Positions 57,444 through 64,000 of a stretch of 64,000 nucleotides of DNA are shown piece after piece. The DNA lies in assembly GCF_014196965.1 (NCBI RefSeq), contig NZ_JACIEQ010000001.1, positions 868,001 to 932,000 on the forward strand, in the 5' to 3' direction. The number at the start of each line of letters is the position of its first letter. Within the stretch, counting starts at the first letter, position 1. A model generated the notes under the pieces. That model saw nothing but the letters and a program-made list of their open reading frames with translations. It had not been told where the DNA came from and did no database searches. The position numbers were made by a program, and so were the translations under genes. Source of the DNA: Actibacterium naphthalenivorans. GTDB lineage: Bacteria; Pseudomonadota; Alphaproteobacteria; Rhodobacterales; Rhodobacteraceae.

Positions 57444-57522
57444 GCCTCCGGCGGGGATATTTCCGGAAAGATGAAGCAATGGGCGATCTTTTCATCTTTC
57501 TCCAAATATCCCCGCCGGAGGC
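57444..57522. repeat. Long hairpin repeat inside the xdh/importer operon
   Basis: Two 32-nt arms (57,444-57,475 and 57,491-57,522) are reverse complements at 29 of 32 positions: 19 paired, a symmetric 3-nt mismatch, then 10 paired, across a 15-nt loop. The arm begins GCCTCCGGCGGGGATATTT. Similar GCCTCCGGCGGG palindromes are, as I recall, dispersed in Rhodobacterales genomes. It lies between the ATPase and permease genes with no T-run after it, so it more likely tunes mRNA stability than ends transcription. Confidence 0.85.
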
Positions 57523-57553
57523 ATGAAATCTCTGCCGCGACAGGAGCCTCACA

Positions 57554-58639
57554 ATGATCCGGCTGGAAAAACGCCCCACACCCTCGCGGTTTTGGACGCT
57601 GGCCACGCCGCTGCTTGCGGTTATCCTGACGATGATCGCGGGCGGTTTGCTTTTTGCCTTTCTGGGCAAGGATCCGCTGGAAGCGATCCGCACGATTTTC
57701 TGGGATCCGCTGTTTCATCCGCAATTCGCCAGCTATTCCCGGCCGCAGCTTCTGGTCAAGGCCGGGCCGCTGATCCTGATCGCGATCGGGCTTTCGCTGG
57801 GGTTTCGGGCCGGCATCTGGAACATCGGTGCCGAGGGGCAGTATATCATCGGCGCGATCTGCGGCGCGGGCGTGGCGCTGGCCTTCTATCCGCTGGAGGC
57901 GTGGTACGTCTTCCCGCTGATGGTCATCGCCGGGGCGCTTGGCGGCTGGGCCTGGGCGATGATCCCGGCGCTGCTCAAGACCCGGTTCCGGACAAACGAA
58001 ATTCTGGTGTCGCTGCTTCTGGTCTATGTGGCCGAAGAGCTGCTGGCCTCGATGGCGCTTGGTCTGATGCGCAACCCCGCGGGCGGCGGCTTTCCCGGCA
58101 GCCGCAACCTGCAGCAATATCCCGCCGCCGCAAATGGCGAGCTGATAGCCGGAACCGGGATGCATTGGGGCGTCGCGGCCGCGTTCATCGCGGTGATCCT
58201 TGCCTATGTGCTGCTGAACCGGCACATGCTGGGATTTCACATCCGCCTGACCGGGCAGAGCCCGCGCGCCGCGCGCTTTGCCGGTGTCCGCCCGAACGCG
58301 CTGATCCTGATCTGCCTGGGCACATCAGGGGCGCTGGCCGGGCTGGCCGGGCTGTTCGAGGTGGCCGGACCGGCGGGCCAGATCAGCATTGATTTCAATC
58401 AGGGCTATGGCTTCACCGCGATCATCGTGGCCTTTCTGGGCCGGTTGCACCCGGTCGGCATTCTGCTGGCCGGGCTGCTGATGGGGCTGACCTATATCGG
58501 TGGCGATCTGGCGCAGTTCATGCTGGGTCTGCCCGCCGCTGCCATTCAGGCGTTTCAGGGGATGCTTCTGTTCTTTCTGCTGGGGGTGGACGTGCTGACC
58601 AACTATCGCATTCGCATCGGCCGGACGGAGGCGGCGTGA
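57554..58639 (+). CDS. ABC transporter permease, second BMP-type importer (YufP-like)
   Basis: The protein has 361 aa and many membrane segments. The family motif LSLGFRAGIWNIGAEGQYII is present near residue 80, followed by FRTNEILVSLLLVYVAEELL and RLTGQSPRAARFAGVRPNAL. AGGAG lies about 7 nt before the ATG. It is separated from the ATPase gene by the hairpin repeat and overlaps the next gene by one base (TGATG). Confidence 0.9.
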   Translation: MIRLEKRPTPSRFWTLATPLLAVILTMIAGGLLFAFLGKDPLEAIRTIFWDPLFHPQFASYSRPQLLVKAGPLILIAIGLSLGFRAGIWNIGAEGQYIIGAICGAGVALAFYPLEAWYVFPLMVIAGALGGWAWAMIPALLKTRFRTNEILVSLLLVYVAEELLASMALGLMRNPAGGGFPGSRNLQQYPAAANGELIAGTGMHWGVAAAFIAVILAYVLLNRHMLGFHIRLTGQSPRAARFAGVRPNALILICLGTSGALAGLAGLFEVAGPAGQISIDFNQGYGFTAIIVAFLGRLHPVGILLAGLLMGLTYIGGDLAQFMLGLPAAAIQAFQGMLLFFLLGVDVLTNYRIRIGRTEAA

Positions 58640-59571
58640 TGGATCTGTCCACCATCAATCCGCTGGTCCTGATCGCTTCGTTGATGGTTGCGGCCACACC
58701 GATCCTGCTGGCCGCTCTGGGCGAGCTGGTGGTCGAGAAGGCCGGCGTCCTGAACCTTGGCGTCGAGGGGATGATGATCACCGGGGCGATCTGCGGCTTC
58801 GCCATCGCGGTGGAGACACAGAGCCCCGCCCTGGGCTTTCTGGCGGCGATGGCGGGGGCGGCGCTGCTTTCACTGATCTTCGGGGTTCTGACCCAGATCC
58901 TTCTGGCCAATCAGGTCGCCACCGGCCTGGCGCTGACGCTGTTCGGGCTGGGGCTCTCGGCCTTGCTGGGCCAGGGTTACAACGGGTTGAAACCGCCGCC
59001 GACGGGCAAGCTGGATCTTGGGCCGCTGGGTGACGTTCCGGTTCTGGGCAAGGTTCTGTTTTCCCATGACATGATCGTCTATGTCTCGCTCGCGCTGGTC
59101 GTCGCGGTCTGGGCCATGCTGAGATACACCCGGCTGGGCCTGATCCTGCGCGCGGTCGGTGAAAACCATGATGCCGCCCATGCGCTTGGCTACAAGGTGG
59201 TACGCATCCGGCTGGCCGCGATCACCTTTGGCGGGGCCTGTGCCGGGCTGGGCGGGGCCTATCTGAGCCTGGTCCGCGTGCCGCAATGGACCGACGGGAT
59301 GACAGCCGGCGCCGGCTGGATCGCGCTGGCCATTGTCGTTTTCGCCTCGTGGAAACCGGGCCGCGCGCTGCTGGGGGCCTATCTGTTCGGCGGGGTGACC
59401 GTGTTGCAGCTGAACCTGCAGGCCGCAGGGCTGGCGGTGCCGGTGCAGTATTTGTCGATGTCGCCTTATCTGATAACCATCCTCGTGCTGGTCATCATGT
59501 CCGCCGACCGGGGCAGGGCCGCGCTGAGCGCGCCGGCCTGTCTGGGTCGCGTGTTCCATGCCTCAAGCTAG
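58639..59571 (+). CDS. ABC transporter permease, second BMP-type importer (YufQ-like)
   Basis: The protein has 310 aa. VVEKAGVLNLGVEGMMITGA near the start and RYTRLGLILRAVGENHDAAH then GYKVVRIRLAAITFGGACAG in the middle are the family motifs. The start ATG at 58639 shares its first base with the preceding stop; an in-frame GTG directly before it is a possible alternative. Confidence 0.9.
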   Translation: MDLSTINPLVLIASLMVAATPILLAALGELVVEKAGVLNLGVEGMMITGAICGFAIAVETQSPALGFLAAMAGAALLSLIFGVLTQILLANQVATGLALTLFGLGLSALLGQGYNGLKPPPTGKLDLGPLGDVPVLGKVLFSHDMIVYVSLALVVAVWAMLRYTRLGLILRAVGENHDAAHALGYKVVRIRLAAITFGGACAGLGGAYLSLVRVPQWTDGMTAGAGWIALAIVVFASWKPGRALLGAYLFGGVTVLQLNLQAAGLAVPVQYLSMSPYLITILVLVIMSADRGRAALSAPACLGRVFHASS

Positions 59572-59625
59572 GGGCACTGCCGCAAACCCCGGGCCGCCGT
59601 GCCCGTTCAACATGGGAGTAAGCTT

Positions 59626-60696
59626 ATGAAATTCGGATCAATCCTCGCGGGGGTCGCGCTGGCCCTCGGGCTGGGCGGCGCCGCGCTGGCGCAGGACAAG
59701 GTCAAGGTCGGTTTTGTCTATGTCGGCCCGATCAACGATGGCGGATGGAGCCAGCACCACCACGAATCCGCGCTGAAGATGAAAGAGCATTTCGGCGACA
59801 AGATCGACTTCGTGTTCCAGGAAAGCGTGCCCGAAGGCGCGGATGCCGAACGCACCATGACGCAGATGGCGCTTTCGGGGGCCGATCTGATCTTTACCAC
59901 CTCGTTCGGCTATATGGACCCCACCATCAATGTCGCCGCGAAATTCCCCGATGTGAAATTCGAGCATGCCACCGGCTACAAGACCGCCGATAACGTGTCG
60001 GTCTATTCCGCGCGCTTTTACGAAGGCCGCGCCATCACCGGCTTTCTGGCCGGCAAGATGACGAAATCCAACAAGATCGGCTATATCGCCTCCTTCCCCA
60101 TCCCCGAGGTGATCCGCGGCATCAACTCGACCTATATCCATGCGAAGAAGGCCAACCCCGATGTTCAGCTTTCGGTGATCTGGATCAACACCTGGTTCGA
60201 TCCGGCGAAAGAGGCCGACGCGACCCAGGCGCTGCTGGATCAGGGCGTCGACGTGGTTCTGGCCCATACCGATTCCACCGCGCCGCTGGCCGTGCTTGAA
60301 AAGGCGGGCGGCTATGGCTTTGGCCAGGCGGCCGACATGGCCGAATACGCCCCTGCCCCGCGGATTTCCTCGATCATCGACGAATGGGCACCCTATTACA
60401 TCGACCGGGTGCAGGCGGTGATCGACGGCACATGGGAAAGCGTGAACACCTGGCACGGCATCAAGGAAGGCATGGTCGGCATCGGCGAGTTCTCGGAAGT
60501 GATCCCCGAACAGGTGCGGATCGAGGCGGAGTCGCTGAAAGAGGCGATTTCGGCGGGCGACTATCACCCGTTCACCGGCCCGCTGAAAAAGCAGGACGGC
60601 ACGGATTGGCTGGCGGAGGGCGAAGTGGCCGACGATGGCACGCTGGCGGGCATGAACTTCTATGTCGAAGGCGTGACGGGCGACATTCCGCAGTAA
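59626..60696 (+). CDS. BMP-family ABC transporter substrate-binding protein, second importer
   Basis: The protein has 356 aa with a signal peptide cut after ALA near residue 22. The mature part has VKVGFVYVGPINDGGWSQHH, ADLIFTTSFGYMDPTINVAA, RAITGFLAGKMTKSNKIGYI and GVDVVLAHTDSTAPLAVLEK. It is clearly different from the receptor at 5,167. The site GGGAG precedes the ATG. It delivers a nucleobase or nucleoside to the permeases encoded upstream, and it is the last gene of the xdh/importer unit. Confidence 0.92.
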   Translation: MKFGSILAGVALALGLGGAALAQDKVKVGFVYVGPINDGGWSQHHHESALKMKEHFGDKIDFVFQESVPEGADAERTMTQMALSGADLIFTTSFGYMDPTINVAAKFPDVKFEHATGYKTADNVSVYSARFYEGRAITGFLAGKMTKSNKIGYIASFPIPEVIRGINSTYIHAKKANPDVQLSVIWINTWFDPAKEADATQALLDQGVDVVLAHTDSTAPLAVLEKAGGYGFGQAADMAEYAPAPRISSIIDEWAPYYIDRVQAVIDGTWESVNTWHGIKEGMVGIGEFSEVIPEQVRIEAESLKEAISAGDYHPFTGPLKKQDGTDWLAEGEVADDGTLAGMNFYVEGVTGDIPQ

Positions 60697-60717
60697 CCGC
60701 CACGGCGCGCCCCCCGG

Positions 60718-60743
60718 AAAGGCTCGCATCTGCGGGCCTTTTT
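60718..60743 (+). terminator. Rho-independent terminator of the xdh/importer operon
   Basis: AAAGGCTCGC (60,718-60,727) pairs with GCGGGCCTTT (60,732-60,741) with one G-U pair across a 4-nt loop, and a run of five T (60,739-60,743) closes it. It lies about 20 bp behind the receptor stop. Confidence 0.8.
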
Positions 60744-60852
60744 GCGTTCAGGCCCCGATATTCACCAGGCTGCATGAGTTTCTTGATGCGGATCAAGGCC
60801 GAAGGGGCGGAAGGCTGGTCTGGCTCCGGCCGATCAGGACAGGAGTTATGAC

Positions 60853-61200
60853 ATGAGCTGGACCGAAAAGCGCGACGCAACCAAGAACCAGTTGCGCCGC
60901 CTGAACAAATCCATCCCCGATGCCACGCGCGGCTTCGCCACGCTGACCAGGGCGGTGAAGGAAGGCGGCACACTCGGGTTCAAGGAAAAGGAATTCGTCG
61001 CTCTGGGCATCGCCATCGCGCTGCGCTGCGAGGCCTGCATCGTGCTGCATACCGAAGCGCTGATCGGGGCCGGGGCCACGCGCGAAGAGGTGGGCGATGT
61101 GCTGGCCATGGCGCTGCAGATGGGCGGCGGCCCGGCAATGATGTACGCGGCCAAGGCCATGGAGTGCTTCGACGAGCTGATGGCGGAGAAAGCCGCATGA
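60853..61200 (+). CDS. Carboxymuconolactone decarboxylase (AhpD-like) family protein
   Basis: The protein has 115 aa. The active-site motif RCEACIVLHTEALIGAGATR has the Cys-x-x-Cys and His of AhpD-like peroxidase proteins, and FKEKEFVALGIAIALRCEAC precedes it. Members act as alkylhydroperoxidase partners or as decarboxylases; with a CxxC the redox role is more likely. The start has AGGAG about 8 nt upstream. Confidence 0.87.
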   Translation: MSWTEKRDATKNQLRRLNKSIPDATRGFATLTRAVKEGGTLGFKEKEFVALGIAIALRCEACIVLHTEALIGAGATREEVGDVLAMALQMGGGPAMMYAAKAMECFDELMAEKAA

Positions 61201-61241
61201 CCGCCGGCGCCACCTGTCACCTATGCGAAAGGCGAAACGGG

Positions 61242-61679
61242 ATGAACGGTCCGATGCAAACCCTTCTTGGCGCGGCCATGCTGGTCTGTGGCGCGACGCT
61301 CGCCCTGGCGCAGGGCGTGCCCGGCCTGCATTTCATCGAAAACTGGGATCTGGACGGGGACGGAAAGGTCACCCTCGCCGAAGCGCAGGAACGGCGCGGC
61401 GATGTGTTCACGACCTTCGATGCGGATGAGGATGGCGCCCTGTCGGCCGAGGAATACGTGTTCTTCGACGAGGCGCGCGCCAATGACATGGGCGCAGGCC
61501 CCGGCAACCGGACGCTGCAGCGCGCCGAAGCTGGCATGGCCCTGAGCTTCAACGACACTGACGGCGACGGCCGCGTCAGCCGCGAAGAGTTTCTGGCCAA
61601 CACCGCCGGCTGGATCGCTCGGATCGACACCAACCAAGACGGCGTCGTCACCACCGGGGATTTCAGCCCGCGCGGCTGA
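61242..61679 (+). CDS. Exported EF-hand calcium-binding protein
   Basis: The protein has 145 aa. Starting at 61242 gives a signal peptide (MNGPMQTLLGAAMLVCGATL, cut after ALA). Four EF-hand loops follow: DLDGDGKVTLAE, DADEDGALSAEE, DTDGDGRVSREE and DTNQDGVVTTGD. It is probably periplasmic and binds Ca2+. An upstream ATG at 61197, overlapping the previous stop, would add 15 residues before the signal peptide and seems less likely. Confidence 0.82.
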   Translation: MNGPMQTLLGAAMLVCGATLALAQGVPGLHFIENWDLDGDGKVTLAEAQERRGDVFTTFDADEDGALSAEEYVFFDEARANDMGAGPGNRTLQRAEAGMALSFNDTDGDGRVSREEFLANTAGWIARIDTNQDGVVTTGDFSPRG

Positions 61680-61698
61680 TCCGCCCTTGCGGCCGTCG

Positions 61699-61729
61699 AA
61701 AGCCCCGCGCGCCCGGCGCCGGGGCTTTT
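61699..61729 (+). terminator. Terminator between convergent genes
   Basis: A 9-bp stem AAAGCCCCG (61,699-61,707) / CGGGGCTTT (61,720-61,728) with a 12-nt GC-rich loop and TTTTCCTTTAT after it on the plus strand. It serves the EF-hand gene. In the other direction the T-run is weak. Confidence 0.75.
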
Positions 61730-61732
61730 CCT

Positions 61733-64000
61733 TTATCCGTCGGCGCGAATACGCGCGTTGGCGGGATCATAGGGGCTGTCTTCAACGATCTCGGCCGGCC
61801 AGAGCCGATCGAACATCCTGACCGACAGCTTCGTGCCCACCTGGGCCAGATCGGGCGACACATAGCCCATGCCGATGCTTTTGCCGAACGCCACCGAATA
61901 CCCGCCCGAGGTCAGCCGCCCGACGCGGGTATCGCCGCTGTAAAGCGCCTCGCGCCCCCAGGGATCGGCATCCGCCGGGCCGTCGATCAGCAGGGTCACG
62001 CATCGGGTGCGGAGGCCCGTTTGCTGCATCGCCGCCTTGCCATGAAACTCCTTGCCCTGATCCACGAACCGGTCCAGACCGGCCTCCAGCGGGGTGGCGT
62101 CGCGGCCCAGTTCGGTGCCGAAGGCGCGATAGCTCTTTTCCTGCCGCAGCCAGTTCTGCGCCCGCGCCCCCACCGGTTTCAGCCCCTGCGCCGCGCCCGC
62201 CCCCATCAGCAGATCCCACAGGTAGTTCTGCATCTCGATCGGATGGTGCAGCTCCCACCCCAGTTCGCCGGTATAGGCGACGCGGATGGCGCGGACGGGG
62301 CACATGCCCAGCTCTATCCCGCGCATCGAAAGCCAGGGGAAGCGCTTGTTCGATAGCACTGTATCGGGCGCCGCATCCCTTACGATCCCGTTCAGAATGT
62401 CACGCGATTTCGGCCCGGCCAGGGCAAAAACACCCCATTGCGTGGTGACATCGTGAATGTCGATCCAGCCGAATGCGTCGCGCTTGTCTTCGGCCGCCTT
62501 GATCAGGAAATCATGGTCGTAATCCTGCCACGCGCCGGCCGACACGAGGTAGTATTCATCCTGCGCCAGCCGCACGATGGTGTATTCGCTGCGCGTGGTG
62601 CCCGCGCCGGTCAGCGCATAGGTCAGGTTGATGCGTCCCACGCGCGGCAGGGTGTTGGTGGTGAACCAGTCCAGAAACGCCGTTGCCCCCGGCCCGCGCA
62701 CGAGATGCTTGGTAAAGGCGGTGGCGTCGATCAGGCCGGCATCTTCGCGGATCGCCCGCGCCTCTTCCACCGCATGGGGCCACCAGCCGCCGCGGCGAAA
62801 GCTGCGCGACGCGTGATCATCGAAGCCTTCGGGCGCGTAGTAATTCGGCCGCTCCCAGCCGTTCACCTGCCCGAACTGCGCGCCCGCGGCCTTTTGCCGG
62901 TCGTAGGCGGGCGCGGTGCGCAGGGGGCGGCAGGCCGGGCGCTCTTCGTCGGGATGGTGCAGGATGAAGACATGCTCATACGCCTCTTCGTTCTTGCGCA
63001 TCGCGTATTCGGTGGTCATCCAGCCGCCGAAACGTCTGGGATCGAGGCTGGCCATGTCGATCGCGGCCTCGCCCTCCACCATCAACTGCGACAGATATTC
63101 CCCCGCCCCGCCGGCGGCGGTGATGCCGAAGCTGAACCCCTCGGCCAGCCACATGTTGCGCAGCCCCGGCGCGGGGCCCAACAGCGGGTTGCCGTCGGGG
63201 GTGTAGCAGATCGGACCGTTGAAATCATCCTTCAGCCCCACCTCTTCCGAGGAAGGGATACGGTGGATCATCGACAGGTATTCGGCCTCGATCCGGTCCA
63301 GATCCAGCGGGAACAGATCGGCGCGGAACGTGTCGGGGCAGCCATATTCGAACCGCGCGGGCGCGCCGCGTTCATAGGGGCCGAGGATCCAGCCGCCGCG
63401 CTCTTCGCGCACATACCATTTGGCATCGGCATCGCGCAGAACCGGATGCTCGCCGTGGGTCTTGCGGTATTCCACCAGCGCCGGGTCGGGCTCGGTGACG
63501 ATGAACTGATGCTCCACCGGGATCGCGGGCAGGGTGAGGCCCAGCAGCCGTGCGGTGCGCTGCGCGTGGTTGCCGGTGGCGGTGACGACATGCTCGGCGG
63601 TGATGACCGTCTGTTCGTCAGAGGGCACGAGGTTGCCGCCCTTTTCCACCATCCGGGTGCAGGTCACGCGCCACTCCGACCCGGTCCATTCATACCCGTC
63701 CACCTGCCAGCGGCGTTCGATCACCACGCCGCGCTGACGCGCGCCGCGCGCCATCGCCTGTGTCACGTCGGCCGGGTTGATATAGCCGTCGGTGGGGTGA
63801 AAGATCGCGCCCTTCAGATCATCGGTGCGCACCAGCGGCCAACGCTCCTTGATCTGCGCCGGCGTCAGCCACTCGAATGGCACGCCGCAGGTTTCCGCCG
63901 TGGCGGCGTAGACCATGTATTCGTCCATCCGCGCATCGCTTTGCGCCATGCGCAGGTTGCCCACCACCGCGAAACCGGGGTTCAGCCCCGTCTCCTCTTC
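61733..64000 (-). CDS. GcvT-fused FAD-dependent dehydrogenase (dimethylglycine/sarcosine dehydrogenase-like), partial
   Basis: 755 residues are visible and the frame runs off the right end of the window, so the N-terminal FAD-binding start is missing. The DAO part shows HVVTATGNHAQRTARLLGLT, DGYINPADVTQAMARGARQR and FGITAAGGAGEYLSQLMVEG. The C-terminal half is a GcvT-type folate-binding domain with GLIDATAFTKHLVRGPGATA, CPVRAIRVAYTGELGWELHH and a final barrel (GYVSPDLAQVGTKLSVRMFD). Such enzymes demethylate methylated amines and pass the one-carbon unit to tetrahydrofolate. The exact substrate is not determinable here. Confidence 0.9.
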   Translation of the reverse strand, partial: EEETGLNPGFAVVGNLRMAQSDARMDEYMVYAATAETCGVPFEWLTPAQIKERWPLVRTDDLKGAIFHPTDGYINPADVTQAMARGARQRGVVIERRWQVDGYEWTGSEWRVTCTRMVEKGGNLVPSDEQTVITAEHVVTATGNHAQRTARLLGLTLPAIPVEHQFIVTEPDPALVEYRKTHGEHPVLRDADAKWYVREERGGWILGPYERGAPARFEYGCPDTFRADLFPLDLDRIEAEYLSMIHRIPSSEEVGLKDDFNGPICYTPDGNPLLGPAPGLRNMWLAEGFSFGITAAGGAGEYLSQLMVEGEAAIDMASLDPRRFGGWMTTEYAMRKNEEAYEHVFILHHPDEERPACRPLRTAPAYDRQKAAGAQFGQVNGWERPNYYAPEGFDDHASRSFRRGGWWPHAVEEARAIREDAGLIDATAFTKHLVRGPGATAFLDWFTTNTLPRVGRINLTYALTGAGTTRSEYTIVRLAQDEYYLVSAGAWQDYDHDFLIKAAEDKRDAFGWIDIHDVTTQWGVFALAGPKSRDILNGIVRDAAPDTVLSNKRFPWLSMRGIELGMCPVRAIRVAYTGELGWELHHPIEMQNYLWDLLMGAGAAQGLKPVGARAQNWLRQEKSYRAFGTELGRDATPLEAGLDRFVDQGKEFHGKAAMQQTGLRTRCVTLLIDGPADADPWGREALYSGDTRVGRLTSGGYSVAFGKSIGMGYVSPDLAQVGTKLSVRMFDRLWPAEIVEDSPYDPANARIRADG

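Noticed and set aside
55628-58240. Long minus-strand frame opposite the second importer ATPase and permease
   Set aside because: It crosses several well-supported plus-strand genes and has shadow composition.

Overview
The window looks like the chromosome of an alphaproteobacterium of the order Rhodobacterales (Roseobacteraceae/Paracoccaceae type). This rests on high GC, the family-typical genes (DUF2125, DUF1489, a Hint-domain protein, class II NrdJ, short HisG with HisZ) and the housekeeping order hisC-tyrA-extensin. No rRNA or tRNA gene was seen.

Layout. (1) 2-400 is the 3' end of a DUF2125 gene. (2) 400-31,674 reads as a composite genomic island between DUF2125 and the convergent extensin/tyrA/hisC block. 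It carries scars of at least three insertion-sequence families (IS66 at 739-972, IS21 istB at 21,126-21,300, IS3 at 21,321-21,638) and three cargo modules. Module A (1,247-11,082) has a GntR/UTRA regulator, an aldo/keto reductase, a PfkB kinase, a LOG-like TIGR00725 protein, a BMP-type nucleoside ABC importer and a Rieske oxygenase. Two identical 13-bp palindromes sit in front of its two transcription units. Module B (11,716-21,125) has a cysteine-desulfurase-like class V aminotransferase, two ATC-hydrolase-family proteins, a complete LivKHMGF importer, an Lrp/AsnC regulator and a DadA/PuuB-like FAD oxidase. Module C (21,764-31,302) is a complete type I-E CRISPR-Cas system with 10 identical repeats, its leader, all eight cas genes, a short HTH regulator and a degenerate orphan repeat between cas3 and cse1.

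(3) 31,675-50,683 is core chromosome: extensin-like protein, tyrA-hisC, UPF0114, a permease plus mini-thioredoxin pair, rpsD, a Hint-domain protein, an LpxR-like lipid A deacylase, nrdJ, DUF1489, hisG-hisZ-hisS, slyX, a TauE/SafE permease and dnaE. NrdJ contains an in-frame XRE-type helix-turn-helix domain in its linker, which I consider the most unusual protein architecture here. (4) 50,693-60,696 holds a VOC protein and a purine unit: xdhA-xdhB-xdhC translationally coupled to a second BMP-family ABC importer, with a long hairpin repeat inside the operon. (5) 60,853-64,000 has an AhpD-like protein, an EF-hand protein and a partial GcvT-fused FAD dehydrogenase that runs off the window.

How the genes may work together (inference). 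Module A could import a modified nucleoside, phosphorylate it (PfkB), release the base as a LOG-type phosphoribohydrolase would, and oxidise or dealkylate the base (the Rieske protein resembles methylxanthine N-demethylases). Xanthine dehydrogenase and the second BMP importer further along would handle ordinary purines. Module B could import and open a sulfur/nitrogen heterocyclic amino acid. Both proposals come from gene content and need biochemical support.
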